8,395 nucleotides of DNA from RGIG1995 sp045645205 (GCA_045645205.1 JAZRIJ010000047.1:1-8395), one strand, 5' to 3'. Shown: positions 1 to 5,553, counted from the stretch's first letter. A program made the numbers and translations. Notes: a model not told the origin generated them from the letters alone.

Positions 1-15
1 CCGCTTTTCTTTTTT

Positions 16-46
16 GACTGAGTTAATGACTCAGCCCCATTTTTTT
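16..46. repeat. Small hairpin and element end (ttaatgactcagcccc), copy A
   Basis: CTGAGT (18-23) and ACTCAG (29-34) form a 6-bp perfect stem around a 5-nt loop, followed by CCCCA and seven Ts (40-46). On the plus strand this could be a weak intrinsic terminator. The 16 nt TTAATGACTCAGCCCC (23-38) recur in the same orientation at 403-418, and the terminal CAGCCCC is shared with the right end of the MITE-like element at 2196-2207. I read it as the end of a short dispersed element whose other end lies outside the window or has decayed. The repeat is directly visible; the mobile origin is inferred. Confidence 0.5.
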
Positions 47-47
47 G

Positions 48-248
48 TCAATTTTTTTTCTTTATTTTTTCTTTTCTGCCGTCGGGGTATTGAATGTAGG
101 TGTTATCGAGGATGCCGCGCATTGACGCTCGGAACTGCTTAATATATTCGGCGCGGAGCTGATCTCGCTCTGCCTGTTCTTCTACCGTCAGTCCCTGCTC
201 TTTTGCTTTCTTTGCAAGCTCGTTTATTCTGCCAAGTAATTCGTCCAT
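48..248 (-). CDS. UPF0291/DUF896 (YnzC-like) small protein, copy 1
   Basis: This encodes a 66-aa basic protein of the UPF0291 (DUF896) family, whose Bacillus subtilis members include YnzC. Family members are small, largely helical cytoplasmic proteins without a firmly assigned biochemical role. The family signature is clear: RINELAKKAK near the N-terminus, then a turn rich in Glu (TVEEQAERDQLRAEYIKQFRASMRGILDN), and a polar Lys-rich tail. I chose the ATG at 248 because homologues have only about six or seven residues before RINEL and because GAAGAG lies 8 nt upstream; an in-frame GTG at 263 would add MKRKT. Copy 2 (2910-3113) is almost the same protein. Copy 1 stands alone, with no gene partner on its strand, and is followed directly by a repeat end (16-46). 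Confidence 0.88.
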   Translation of the reverse strand: MDELLGRINELAKKAKEQGLTVEEQAERDQLRAEYIKQFRASMRGILDNTYIQYPDGRKEKIKKKN

Positions 249-312
249 TGTTTTTCTCTTCACTTTCTTTTGATAATGTGCTATTTCATTTTAAATTAAC
301 AACAAAAAAGAG

Positions 313-418
313 GGGGCTTATTCAATCTAAAAAAACTACCCTTCCGCCTCGTTCCTCGGCACCTCCCCTTACCAAAGGGGAGGCTTTTTGTACAATCTTA
401 CTTTAATGACTCAGCCCC
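313..418. repeat. 106-bp element with imperfect terminal inverted repeats (MITE-like candidate)
   Basis: The left end GGGGCTTATTCAAT (313-326) and the reverse complement of the right end, GGGGCTGAGTCATT, agree at 11 of 14 positions. The flanks are A-rich on the left and T-rich on the right, so the whole unit is nearly palindromic in layout. Its interior carries the GC-rich hairpin at 362-383. The right end is identical over 16 nt to 23-38. No target-site duplication is evident. A passive miniature element is an inference; a chance pairing of one repeat end with a GC-rich stretch is possible. Confidence 0.35.
338..390 (+). terminator. GC-rich hairpin repeat with T-tract, copy 1 (terminator-like)
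   Basis: CCTCCCCTT (362-370) and AAGGGGAGG (375-383) form a perfect 9-bp stem with a 4-nt ACCA loop, followed by C and five Ts (385-389). On the plus strand this is a good intrinsic terminator, but no plus-strand gene precedes it. With its lead-in CCCTTCCGCC...CGGCACC it matches the layout of the sequence at 2301-2352 and resembles dispersed intergenic repeats known from gut Clostridia. It is more likely a repeat unit than a dedicated terminator. Confidence 0.55.
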
Positions 419-520
419 TTTTTTTATATTCACTCGCCGTATTGGCTCCTGACATCCATATACGCTCAATTTCTGTTCACAAATATTATCGCGGTCCGTA
501 AATAATAATTATAGCAAGCA

Positions 521-624
521 CTTTACCAACCTCCATCTGAGGAGGGAGGTGGATTTTGCGGGCGGGGTTCCCAAAAACGAACGAAGTAAGGCTTGGGGGT
601 TCGCATATAGGGCGCCCTATATAG
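521..624. repeat. Compound intergenic repeat with two stems and an 18-bp perfect palindrome
   Basis: Three structures follow one another. CCAACCTCC (526-534) pairs with GGAGGTGG (545-552) with one bulged A; read on the minus strand this gives CCACCTCC, as in the hairpins at 362 and 2327. Next comes GGGGTTCCCAA...TTGGGGGTTC (564-601), where CCCAA and TTGGG can pair and GGGGTTC is directly repeated. Last is ATATAGGGCGCCCTATAT (605-622), a perfect 18-bp palindrome. The GC content contrasts sharply with the AT-rich surroundings. The function is unknown. Confidence 0.5.
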
Positions 625-705
625 TACGCTTTTTCCGTTAATTTTTTACGTAACAATGAGGTCACTCGTTTTTAATTTGTTTGAACCGTAATTCCTCTAC
701 AAAAC

Positions 706-733
706 AAAGTCGGCATAGAAAACACCGACTTTT
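706..733 (-). terminator. Bidirectional intrinsic terminator downstream of the XRE gene
   Basis: AAAGTCGG (706-713) and CCGACTTT (725-732) make a perfect 8-bp stem around an 11-nt loop, flanked by A-rich sequence on the left and T-rich sequence on the right. It lies 31 nt past the stop of the minus-strand XRE gene and would end its transcript. The T-tract in that direction is short (GTTTTG), so termination may be moderate. Confidence 0.6.
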
Positions 734-763
734 AAATACTGTTCAAAATATCAACAACATCTA

Positions 764-973
764 CTATTTATCACTTAATCCCAAGAAATAATCCGAACTA
801 ACCCTATAATAATTACAAAGCTTTATCAAATGATGTATAGGTAACTCGTTTGCACCTCTCTCGTATCTTGCATACATAGTCTGGGAAGTTCCAAGTATAT
901 CGGCAACCTGTTGCTGGGTCAAATCATAATCCTCTCGCAAATCACGCATACGTTTTATATACTTCATTTCCAT
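764..973 (-). CDS. Single-domain XRE/Cro-CI family transcriptional regulator
   Basis: A 69-aa protein made up almost entirely of one HTH_3 (XRE) domain. The helix-turn-helix is visible as LTQQQVADILGTSQTMYARYERG (about residues 18-40), followed by the usual PIHHLIKLCNYYRVSSDYFLGLSD third and fourth helices. It has no oligomerisation, peptidase or sensor domain, so it is likely a dimeric repressor. The first ATG (973) is used because an in-frame stop lies just upstream; the nearest AGGAG is 16 nt away, an unusually long spacing, and an internal ATG at 967 is possible. It is divergent to the membrane-protein gene starting at 1161, with a half-site array between them (1028-1058), which suggests control of itself and its neighbour. 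The gene is AT-rich like its neighbour and unlike the mutS2 block. Confidence 0.9.
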   Translation of the reverse strand: MEMKYIKRMRDLREDYDLTQQQVADILGTSQTMYARYERGANELPIHHLIKLCNYYRVSSDYFLGLSDK

Positions 974-1008
974 AATTTTTTAATACCAACTCCTATAGTA
1001 TTAAAAAC

Positions 1009-1014
1009 ATTATA
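1009..1014 (-). promoter_or_regulatory. Putative -10 of the XRE gene promoter
   Basis: On the minus strand this reads TATAAT, a consensus -10, about 36 nt upstream of the XRE start. The matching -35 is poor (TCAATA at 18-nt spacing) and falls inside the half-site array at 1028-1058. That placement would let a bound repressor block it. Weak -35 regions are common at regulated promoters. Confidence 0.45.
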
Positions 1015-1027
1015 ACAAATAAAGATA

Positions 1028-1058
1028 TTTACTATTGACATTAGTAAACATTAGTAAA
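1028..1058. promoter_or_regulatory. Putative operator array for the XRE regulator (three TAGTAAA half-sites)
   Basis: TTTACTA (1028-1034) and TAGTAAA (1042-1048) form a perfect 7-bp inverted repeat with a 7-nt spacer. A third half-site TAGTAAA (1052-1058) sits exactly 10 bp after the second, because TTAGTAAACA is tandemly repeated at 1041-1060. A spacing of one helical turn puts the second and third sites on the same DNA face. The array lies between the divergent starts, covers the likely -35 of the plus-strand promoter and abuts that of the minus-strand one. The repeats are directly visible; binding by the neighbouring 69-aa protein is inferred. Confidence 0.6.
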
Positions 1059-1073
1059 CATTTGTACTATAAT
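1045..1073 (+). promoter_or_regulatory. Putative promoter of the membrane-protein gene
   Basis: A perfect -10 TATAAT (1068-1073) is preceded, at 17-nt spacing, by TAAACA (1045-1050), which matches 4 of 6 bases of the -35 consensus. The -35 lies within the TAGTAAA half-site array. Transcription would begin near 1080 and give an 80-nt leader holding the palindrome TTCTTTAAAGAA (1090-1101) and a small TTATC/GATAA stem (1106-1119). Confidence 0.55.
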
Positions 1074-1160
1074 ATGATTGTTCTCAATTTTCTTTAAAGA
1101 ATAAATTATCTCGTGATAACAGAATTTTTGTAAAATATGAAACAAAGAAAGGACTTAAAA

Positions 1161-2036
1161 ATGGCAAAGTACAATCGCGAACTTTTGGTTCCTTACCTAC
1201 AATCAATTTGCGCTCTTCATCTGGCGCAGAAAAAAATAACAGATCATAATAGACAAATTCAAAACAATTTAAAATTTGAGCAAAACAGATTAAAAGATGG
1301 TGGTGTGAAATATCCAGAATACCCCAACATTAACGGTGAAATAGGTTGCGGTACTATTGCCTCATTAATATTTGGGACAATAGCCATTATTTGTTCTCTT
1401 ATAGGCTTCACTATACCAGAAGCGGTAGGAATTTCATTTTTTACACTATTTTTTGGGGGACTTCCTTTTACTGTCATTCCGCTTTTAGTAATTATTTCCG
1501 ACAAAAGAGCCAATGATGAACTTATGAATCAGTACCAAATTAAGATAGAGGAAACAAAAAAACAACGTTCAAAAAACATTGATGATGCATCATTCTATAT
1601 TCCAATTTACGAAAAAGCCTTACAAGACGGTGAAAATGAATACCACAAACTTCAAGAATTATCACAAAAATTATACTCCGCAAATATCATTCCTTCGCAA
1701 TACAGAAATGTTTATGCCGCCGTATATCTTTACGATTGGTTCAGTACAAGTGGTGCTGATGATTTAGACCACGCTTTAAGTATGTTTGTTTTGGAAGAAA
1801 TAAAAGACCGCTTAGACCAAATTATCACATACCAGTCAGATATGCTATTAAATCAACAGATTATAATTGCAAATCAACATAAAACGCTGGAATCTTTAGA
1901 AAAATATAGCTCCGATATGAAAGACATATTAAATAGTCTAGAAACCACAACGGAAGAAAACAATAAATACTTATCCATGATCGAGGGAAATACTGCTGCT
2001 ATTGCATACTTTTCCGCAGCGGAATACTATAATTAA
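1161..2036 (+). CDS. Uncharacterised membrane protein with two TM helices and a helical C-terminal domain
   Basis: I do not recognise this 291-aa protein as a named family. From the ATG at 1161 it has an N-terminal charged helical segment (residues 1-60), two adjacent hydrophobic segments (about 62-84 and 87-112, separated by a short PEAVG turn), a charged helical region (113-165), then IIPSQYRNVYAAVYLYDWFSTSGADDLDHAL (about 176-206) and a predicted coiled coil up to about residue 275. I have seen similar (N)IIP-x-x-YRN-x-YA-x-x-YLYD and LEEIKDRLDQII stretches in unnamed Firmicute proteins, but no function is established to my knowledge. The start at 1161 is preferred over 1137 because AAAGGA sits 7 nt before it. 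It is transcribed divergently from the XRE gene, probably as that repressor's target, and is followed by the hairpin-rich element at 2065-2207. Accessory status is inferred from its AT-rich composition and flanking repeats. Confidence 0.8.
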   Translation: MAKYNRELLVPYLQSICALHLAQKKITDHNRQIQNNLKFEQNRLKDGGVKYPEYPNINGEIGCGTIASLIFGTIAIICSLIGFTIPEAVGISFFTLFFGGLPFTVIPLLVIISDKRANDELMNQYQIKIEETKKQRSKNIDDASFYIPIYEKALQDGENEYHKLQELSQKLYSANIIPSQYRNVYAAVYLYDWFSTSGADDLDHALSMFVLEEIKDRLDQIITYQSDMLLNQQIIIANQHKTLESLEKYSSDMKDILNSLETTTEENNKYLSMIEGNTAAIAYFSAAEYYN

Positions 2037-2064
2037 TACACAAAACTAATCAAATAGCAAAAAT

Positions 2065-2207
2065 GGGGCTGTCTCAAATTGAATTTTTGAGATAGAACCG
2101 TATACAAAAGCAACAAAAAAAATCAAGGTCATCACCTGAAGGCCCTTGATTTTTTTGTTAGAGTTGCACATAGCGTTCACAATTTGTTAATGCTATGAGA
2201 CAGCCCC
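2065..2207. mobile_element. 143-bp MITE-like element with perfect 12-bp terminal inverted repeats
   Basis: GGGGCTGTCTCA (2065-2076) and TGAGACAGCCCC (2196-2207) are exact inverted repeats; including the next three bases outward they agree at 14 of 15 positions. The interior has no ORF. It contains a stem of about 16 bp, AATCAAGG/CCTTGATT with long A and T runs (2112-2128 and 2144-2159), and a near-palindrome of 25 nt (2171-2195, 21 of 25 positions symmetric). The ends resemble inverted repeats of Clostridia insertion sequences, so a non-autonomous derivative is likely. I see no clear target-site duplication. It lies 28 nt after the membrane-protein stop and could serve as its terminator. Confidence 0.65.
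2112..2159 (+). terminator. Strong bidirectional terminator-like hairpin inside the MITE-like element
   Basis: Arms AATCAAGG and CCTTGATT, extended by eight As and seven Ts respectively, form about 16 bp with a loop near 15 nt. The T-run directly after the stem fits intrinsic termination in either direction. It is the first good candidate to end the transcript of the membrane-protein gene. Confidence 0.6.
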
Positions 2208-2300
2208 GTTCTTTTTTCGTTAAATATATTCACTTGTATGAACAAAGATATAATCGCTTCTCGGTCGTCCAAGGCTAAAATCATCTAACAAAAAGAATAA

Positions 2301-2352
2301 ACCCTCTCCGTTACCTTACGGCGCCACCTCTCCCAAATGGCGAGGATTTGGG
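2301..2352. repeat. GC-rich hairpin repeat, copy 2, with alternative stems
   Basis: ACCCTCTCCG...CGGCGCCACCTCTCC...GGCGAGG has the same modular layout as 338-390. CCTCTCC (2327-2333) pairs with GGCGAGG (2339-2345) with one mismatch, while CCCAAAT (2332-2338) pairs perfectly with ATTTGGG (2346-2352) using GGCGAGG as loop, so the two stems exclude each other. On the minus strand it lies past the end of the mutS2 block and is followed by the T-rich TTTATTCTTTTTG, so it may help end that transcript. Confidence 0.55.
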
Positions 2353-2403
2353 GTTGTCTCGTTTAGGATAAAAACTCTTTACACCGAGAAACCGTCAATG
2401 TTT

Positions 2404-2906
2404 TTACTTGTTGATAAAACAACAGCAATCGAGAATAACGTTTCCCTTTTCGTCTGGGGTGGTATATCTTGGGCAAAGGCAGTTTTCAAGACCATACCCC
2501 GCCCGTACCGTTTTGCCAAAGCTTCATACCGTTTTCAGTCAGCTTTCCTTTGCAGTAGCCGGTATTGTAAACCTCTTTTTCCTTGCCGTATATCCAACAG
2601 GTTCCGAGGTCACAGCCCTCAAAGTCAATAAAGATAAAGCCTTCGGGTACGGATGTATCCAAAGGACAAAGCATACCTATACAATATTTAAAAGGCTGTC
2701 CCTCGCCCCGTCTTTCAAGCCCGATATATCCGCCTCCGTTTTCCCAGAGCTTGGTTATGGCTGTAGTTCCTCCCATATTCTTTTCAAGCAAATCAAACCA
2801 GCCGTTCTGCCACCACTCCCCCCCAGTGACCGAAGCTTTCATACTTCTTTCCAATAAAACGCATAGAAGGAATGTCTTCTCTAAATACTTTTATTATTTC
2901 CGCCAT
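2404..2906 (-). pseudogene. GyrI-like / AraC-type effector-binding domain protein, frameshifted twice
   Basis: Three frames must be joined to give one protein of about 165 aa. Frame one starts at ATG 2906 (MAEIIKVFREDIPSMRFIGKKYESFGHWG), frame two covers about 2820-2486 (EWWQNGWFDLLEKN ... LWQNGTGGVWS), and frame three covers 2490-2404 (ENCLCPRYTTPDEKGNVILD...FINK, stop TAA). The joined sequence matches the stand-alone GyrI-like/effector-binding family (small-molecule-binding domain of BmrR/AraC-type regulators), including its characteristic CPRYTTPDEKGNVILD ending. The first lesion is one extra base in a run of seven Gs (2818-2824); the second is a missing pair or one extra base near 2488. 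AGGAGG lies just before the ATG, inside the end of the UPF0291 copy 2 gene, and the start is only 3 nt past its stop, so the two were co-translated. Decay or assembly error are both possible. Confidence 0.8.
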
Positions 2907-2909
2907 TTA

Positions 2910-3113
2910 TTATTCCTCCTTTTTCTTTACTTTTTCTTTTCTGCCGTCGGGATACTGTACGTAAGTATTGTCAAGTATTCCTCGCATCGAGGCGCGAAAT
3001 TGCTTTATATATTCGGCACGAAGCTGGTCTCGCTCTGCCTGCTCTTCTACAGTCAAGCCCTTCTCCTTCGCTTTCTTCGCAAGTTCGTTTATTCTACCGA
3101 GTAATTCGTCCAT
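2910..3113 (-). CDS. UPF0291/DUF896 (YnzC-like) small protein, copy 2
   Basis: A 67-aa protein of the same family as copy 1 (48-248), with RINELAKKAK, the Glu-rich TVEEQAERDQLRAEYIKQFRASMRG core and a Lys/Glu tail. The two proteins differ at only about three internal positions (Q/K, I/V, I/V) and at the C-terminal end, yet by hand count about 32 of 193 aligned bases differ, mostly silent. ATG 3113 is preferred; an in-frame GTG at 3128 is the alternative, and the leader GAAAGTGAAGAGAAAAA is the same in both copies. The gene lies 55 nt after mutS2 and 3 nt before the broken GyrI-like gene, so it is probably the tail of the era-recO-mutS2 transcript. The cellular role of the family is not established. 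Confidence 0.88.
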   Translation of the reverse strand: MDELLGRINELAKKAKEKGLTVEEQAERDQLRAEYIKQFRASMRGILDNTYVQYPDGRKEKVKKKEE

Positions 3114-3168
3114 TATTTTTCTCTTCACTTTCTTTCACAGCGTGGTGTGTAACATACCGCGCGTCTTT

Positions 3169-5553
3169 TTATTTCAAGTCAACTACAGTTACTCCGTAGT
3201 CGCCTTCTCCATACTTTCCTGCTCTGAATGATTCAACGCGGCTATCCTTCTTCAAATACTTCCATATAGCTGTACGAAGCGCACCTGTTCCCTTACCGTG
3301 AAGTATCGTTACAGACTTAACAGACGATATCTTCGCGTCATCAAAATATTTGTCTATCATAAACCAAGCATCGTCTCCTATCTGTCCTCTGACGTCGATA
3401 GTCGGCTTGAAATCTCTCTTAAACGAGGCTATAGCACTTGCCCTTGCTTTTTCTTTTTTCACCTCTGCCTTTTTTACGCTTTCATTTAAAACAAGATTTG
3501 ATAAATTGGTTTTTGTCTTAAGGTTGCCTGTCTGAACCTCGACCACACCATTTGAGTTAGGAAGCTTTGTAACTGTTCCAAGCTTGTTTATATTAACAAG
3601 CAATACTTCATCCCCTATCTTCAACGGTCTCGGTAAAGCATATCCTTCTCCCACCTTGCGCTCGATTACAGGGTCTATTTCTTCATCAGCAAATTTCAGT
3701 CTTGTTCTGATCACATTTCTTTGCTCTTCAAGCCGCTTTGCCGCATCTTCGGCATCTTCTTGTTTTTTCATTTTTTCAAGCTGTTCAAGAACAAATTCGC
3801 TTGTGTTCCGTGCGCTTCCGAGAATTCTCGCCGCCTGTTCTCTTGCGGTCTTTAACTCTTTTTCTGCGCGTTTTTCAGCCTCAAATATTCTGCTCTCTGC
3901 CTCTTTCCTATAGCTTTCAAACTCAGCCTTCATTCTCTCGGTTTCAAGAGTTCTGCTTTCAAGCTCCATTCTGCTTTCATCAAGTCTGCCGATAACCTCT
4001 TCAAACTTTTTGTTTTCCTTTGAAACAAGCTCTCTTGCATGCTCGACTATCCCCTGGTCAAGTCCCAGTTTTGAAGATATTTCAAAGGCATTGGACTTAC
4101 CCGGCGTACCGATTATAAGTCTGTACGTAGGCTTCAAAGTATTAACATCAAACTCGCATGAACCGTTTGTTACCCCCTCAGTTTCAAGCGCGTATGCTTT
4201 TAACTCCGCATAGTGTGTGGTAGCCGCGCACAGCGCGCCCTTGCCCCTAACATATTCAAGCACAGCCATAGCAAGAGCTGCGCCTTCTACCGGGTCAGTA
4301 CCTGCTCCAAGCTCGTCAAACAAAACCAAAGCCTGATTTGATACCTGCTGTGTTATCTTGATTATATTAACCATATGTGATGAAAATGTAGATAGAGACT
4401 GCTCTATACTCTGCTCATCTCCTATATCGGCATGAATATCAGAGAAAACACAAACAGACGACGATTCCGAGCAAGGTATATGAAGTCCCGACTGCGCCAT
4501 TAATGCAAGCAGTCCAAGAGTTTTCAGAGATACCGTCTTACCGCCTGTATTGGGTCCTGTTATTACAAGAGTGTCAAAGCCGTCTCCGAGGGAAACGGAT
4601 ATGGGTACTACTTTGTCTTTATCAAGCAAAGGATGTCTTGCCGATACAAGATTATATTCCCTTTTCTCTGTTATAACGGGACAGCACGCCTTCATTGATA
4701 CCGACATCGCCGCCTTCGCAAATATAAACGCAAGTGTGGTAATATTTTGGTAGTTTAATGTTAATTCCTCAGAAAAATCAGCGCACGCCGCCGAAAGCAT
4801 GTAGAGAATACGCTCAATTTCAAGTTTTTCCTTATTTTCGAGTTCTCTCAGTTCATTATTTGCATCAACTACGGGCATAGGCTCAATAAAAAGCGTAGAA
4901 CCGGTTGATGATGTATCGTGTACAAGTCCCTTTATTTCGTTCTTATACTCAACCTTTACGGGAATAACATAACGTCCGTTACGGATAGTTATAATATTTT
5001 CCTGCAAGTATTTTGAATATGCAGGACTGTTTATATATTTCTGCAGAGTGTCCCTGATCTTTGTGTTTGTATTTCTTATTTTTCTTCTTATATCACCCAG
5101 TGCAGTACTTGCTTCGTCGGCAACAGTATCCTCCGAGGGAAGCGCTCTGTATATTCTGTTTTCAAGATTCTTGTCGGTATACAGACGGTCGAAAATCTCT
5201 CTAAGACCGTTTTCTTCCTTTACATCGCCCTTTGAATACTCCAAAAGTCCTCTCGCGGTACGCAGCACATTTGCTATATCAAGCAATGTTGCAGGCGACA
5301 GCGACGCTCCTTTTTTTGCATTGTCAACGGCAAGAGAAATGTCAATCACATTACCGAAAGACGGCATCCCCTTTTTGTTCATATATTCCAAAGCATCGGT
5401 GGTCTGACCCAAAGAATATCTTATCTCCCAAAGTTCATTTGACGGAGTAAGGTTCTTTGCCATTTCCTTTGCTCCCTGCGTATGCGCAAAAGATGCTAAA
5501 ATCTCAAGTATCTTATCATATTCAAGTGTTTTTAATGCTTTTTCAAATGCCAT
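3169..5553 (-). CDS. mutS2: Endonuclease MutS2 (MutS-family ATPase with Smr domain)
   Basis: A full-length 794-aa MutS2, close to the usual 780-790. It lacks the mismatch-recognition domain of MutS1. In order: core/lever helices (1-300), ATPase with Walker A GPNTGGKT (333-340), the DEQSIEQSLSTFSSHM signature region (379-394), Walker B LVLFDELGAGTDP (409-421) and H-loop TTHYAELK (445-452); a long coiled coil rich in Glu/Lys/Arg (505-630); a KOW-like beta segment (640-690); and the C-terminal Smr nuclease domain (about 717-794) with IDVRGQ (719-724) and LHGKGTGALR (751-760). Known family roles are suppression of homologous recombination by acting on branched DNA and, in B. subtilis, splitting collided ribosomes. 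It starts 25 nt after recO, with AGAGAAG as a modest ribosome site, and reads into UPF0291 copy 2. All key residues seem intact. Confidence 0.97.
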   Translation of the reverse strand: MAFEKALKTLEYDKILEILASFAHTQGAKEMAKNLTPSNELWEIRYSLGQTTDALEYMNKKGMPSFGNVIDISLAVDNAKKGASLSPATLLDIANVLRTARGLLEYSKGDVKEENGLREIFDRLYTDKNLENRIYRALPSEDTVADEASTALGDIRRKIRNTNTKIRDTLQKYINSPAYSKYLQENIITIRNGRYVIPVKVEYKNEIKGLVHDTSSTGSTLFIEPMPVVDANNELRELENKEKLEIERILYMLSAACADFSEELTLNYQNITTLAFIFAKAAMSVSMKACCPVITEKREYNLVSARHPLLDKDKVVPISVSLGDGFDTLVITGPNTGGKTVSLKTLGLLALMAQSGLHIPCSESSSVCVFSDIHADIGDEQSIEQSLSTFSSHMVNIIKITQQVSNQALVLFDELGAGTDPVEGAALAMAVLEYVRGKGALCAATTHYAELKAYALETEGVTNGSCEFDVNTLKPTYRLIIGTPGKSNAFEISSKLGLDQGIVEHARELVSKENKKFEEVIGRLDESRMELESRTLETERMKAEFESYRKEAESRIFEAEKRAEKELKTAREQAARILGSARNTSEFVLEQLEKMKKQEDAEDAAKRLEEQRNVIRTRLKFADEEIDPVIERKVGEGYALPRPLKIGDEVLLVNINKLGTVTKLPNSNGVVEVQTGNLKTKTNLSNLVLNESVKKAEVKKEKARASAIASFKRDFKPTIDVRGQIGDDAWFMIDKYFDDAKISSVKSVTILHGKGTGALRTAIWKYLKKDSRVESFRAGKYGEGDYGVTVVDLK

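Larger units (their letters stand above)
264..763. other. 500-nt intergenic stretch, repeat-rich and without a gene
   Basis: No credible coding sequence lies here; the plus-strand frame at 203-406 overlaps the UPF0291 gene and has low-complexity content. The stretch holds a 106-bp element with imperfect inverted ends (313-418), a terminator-like hairpin (362-389), a compound repeat (521-624) ending in an 18-bp perfect palindrome, and a bidirectional terminator (706-733). Positions 419-520 and 625-700 are AT-rich and show nothing I can name. Confidence 0.7.
2037..2403. other. 367-nt intergenic stretch: MITE-like element plus a dispersed repeat
   Basis: There is no gene here. Between the membrane-protein stop and the end of the broken GyrI-like gene lie the MITE-like element (2065-2207) and a GC-rich hairpin repeat (2301-2352), the latter followed by a degenerate element end GGGGTTGTCTCG (2350-2361). 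The rest (2208-2300, 2362-2403) shows nothing I can name. Both flanking genes point into this stretch, so it probably carries their transcription ends. Confidence 0.7.

Noticed and set aside
203..406. 67-codon plus-strand open frame
   Set aside because: It begins antisense to UPF0291 copy 1 and runs through the GC-rich hairpin repeat; no ribosome site.
1028..1060. Start of a CRISPR-like or tandem repeat array
   Set aside because: Only two full 10-bp units exist, without spacers; an operator explains them better.
1035..1073. TTGACA (1035-1040) as the -35 for the TATAAT at 1068
   Set aside because: The spacing is 27 nt, far too long; TAAACA at 17 nt is used instead. TTGACA falls in the centre of the inverted half-sites.
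1137..1160. ATG at 1137 as the membrane-protein start
   Set aside because: No ribosome-binding site precedes it, whereas AAAGGA precedes ATG 1161 at ideal distance; it cannot be fully excluded.
2486..2854. Single-frame 122-aa gene starting MERSMKAS
   Set aside because: Its start lies out of frame inside the older gene; the conserved N-terminus (MAEIIKV...) and C-terminus (CPRYTTPDEKGN) are found in the other frames, so it is the middle of a frameshifted gene.
2408..3104. Plus-strand open frames of 149 and 173 codons (2408-2857, 2583-3104)
   Set aside because: They are antisense to the GyrI-like pseudogene and UPF0291 copy 2, show no family resemblance or ribosome site, and are explained by the codon bias of the minus-strand genes.
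3584..5450. Several plus-strand open frames antisense to mutS2 (for example 3584-3913, 5048-5407)
   Set aside because: Ser/Phe-rich low-complexity translations lying wholly opposite an intact mutS2; typical shadows.
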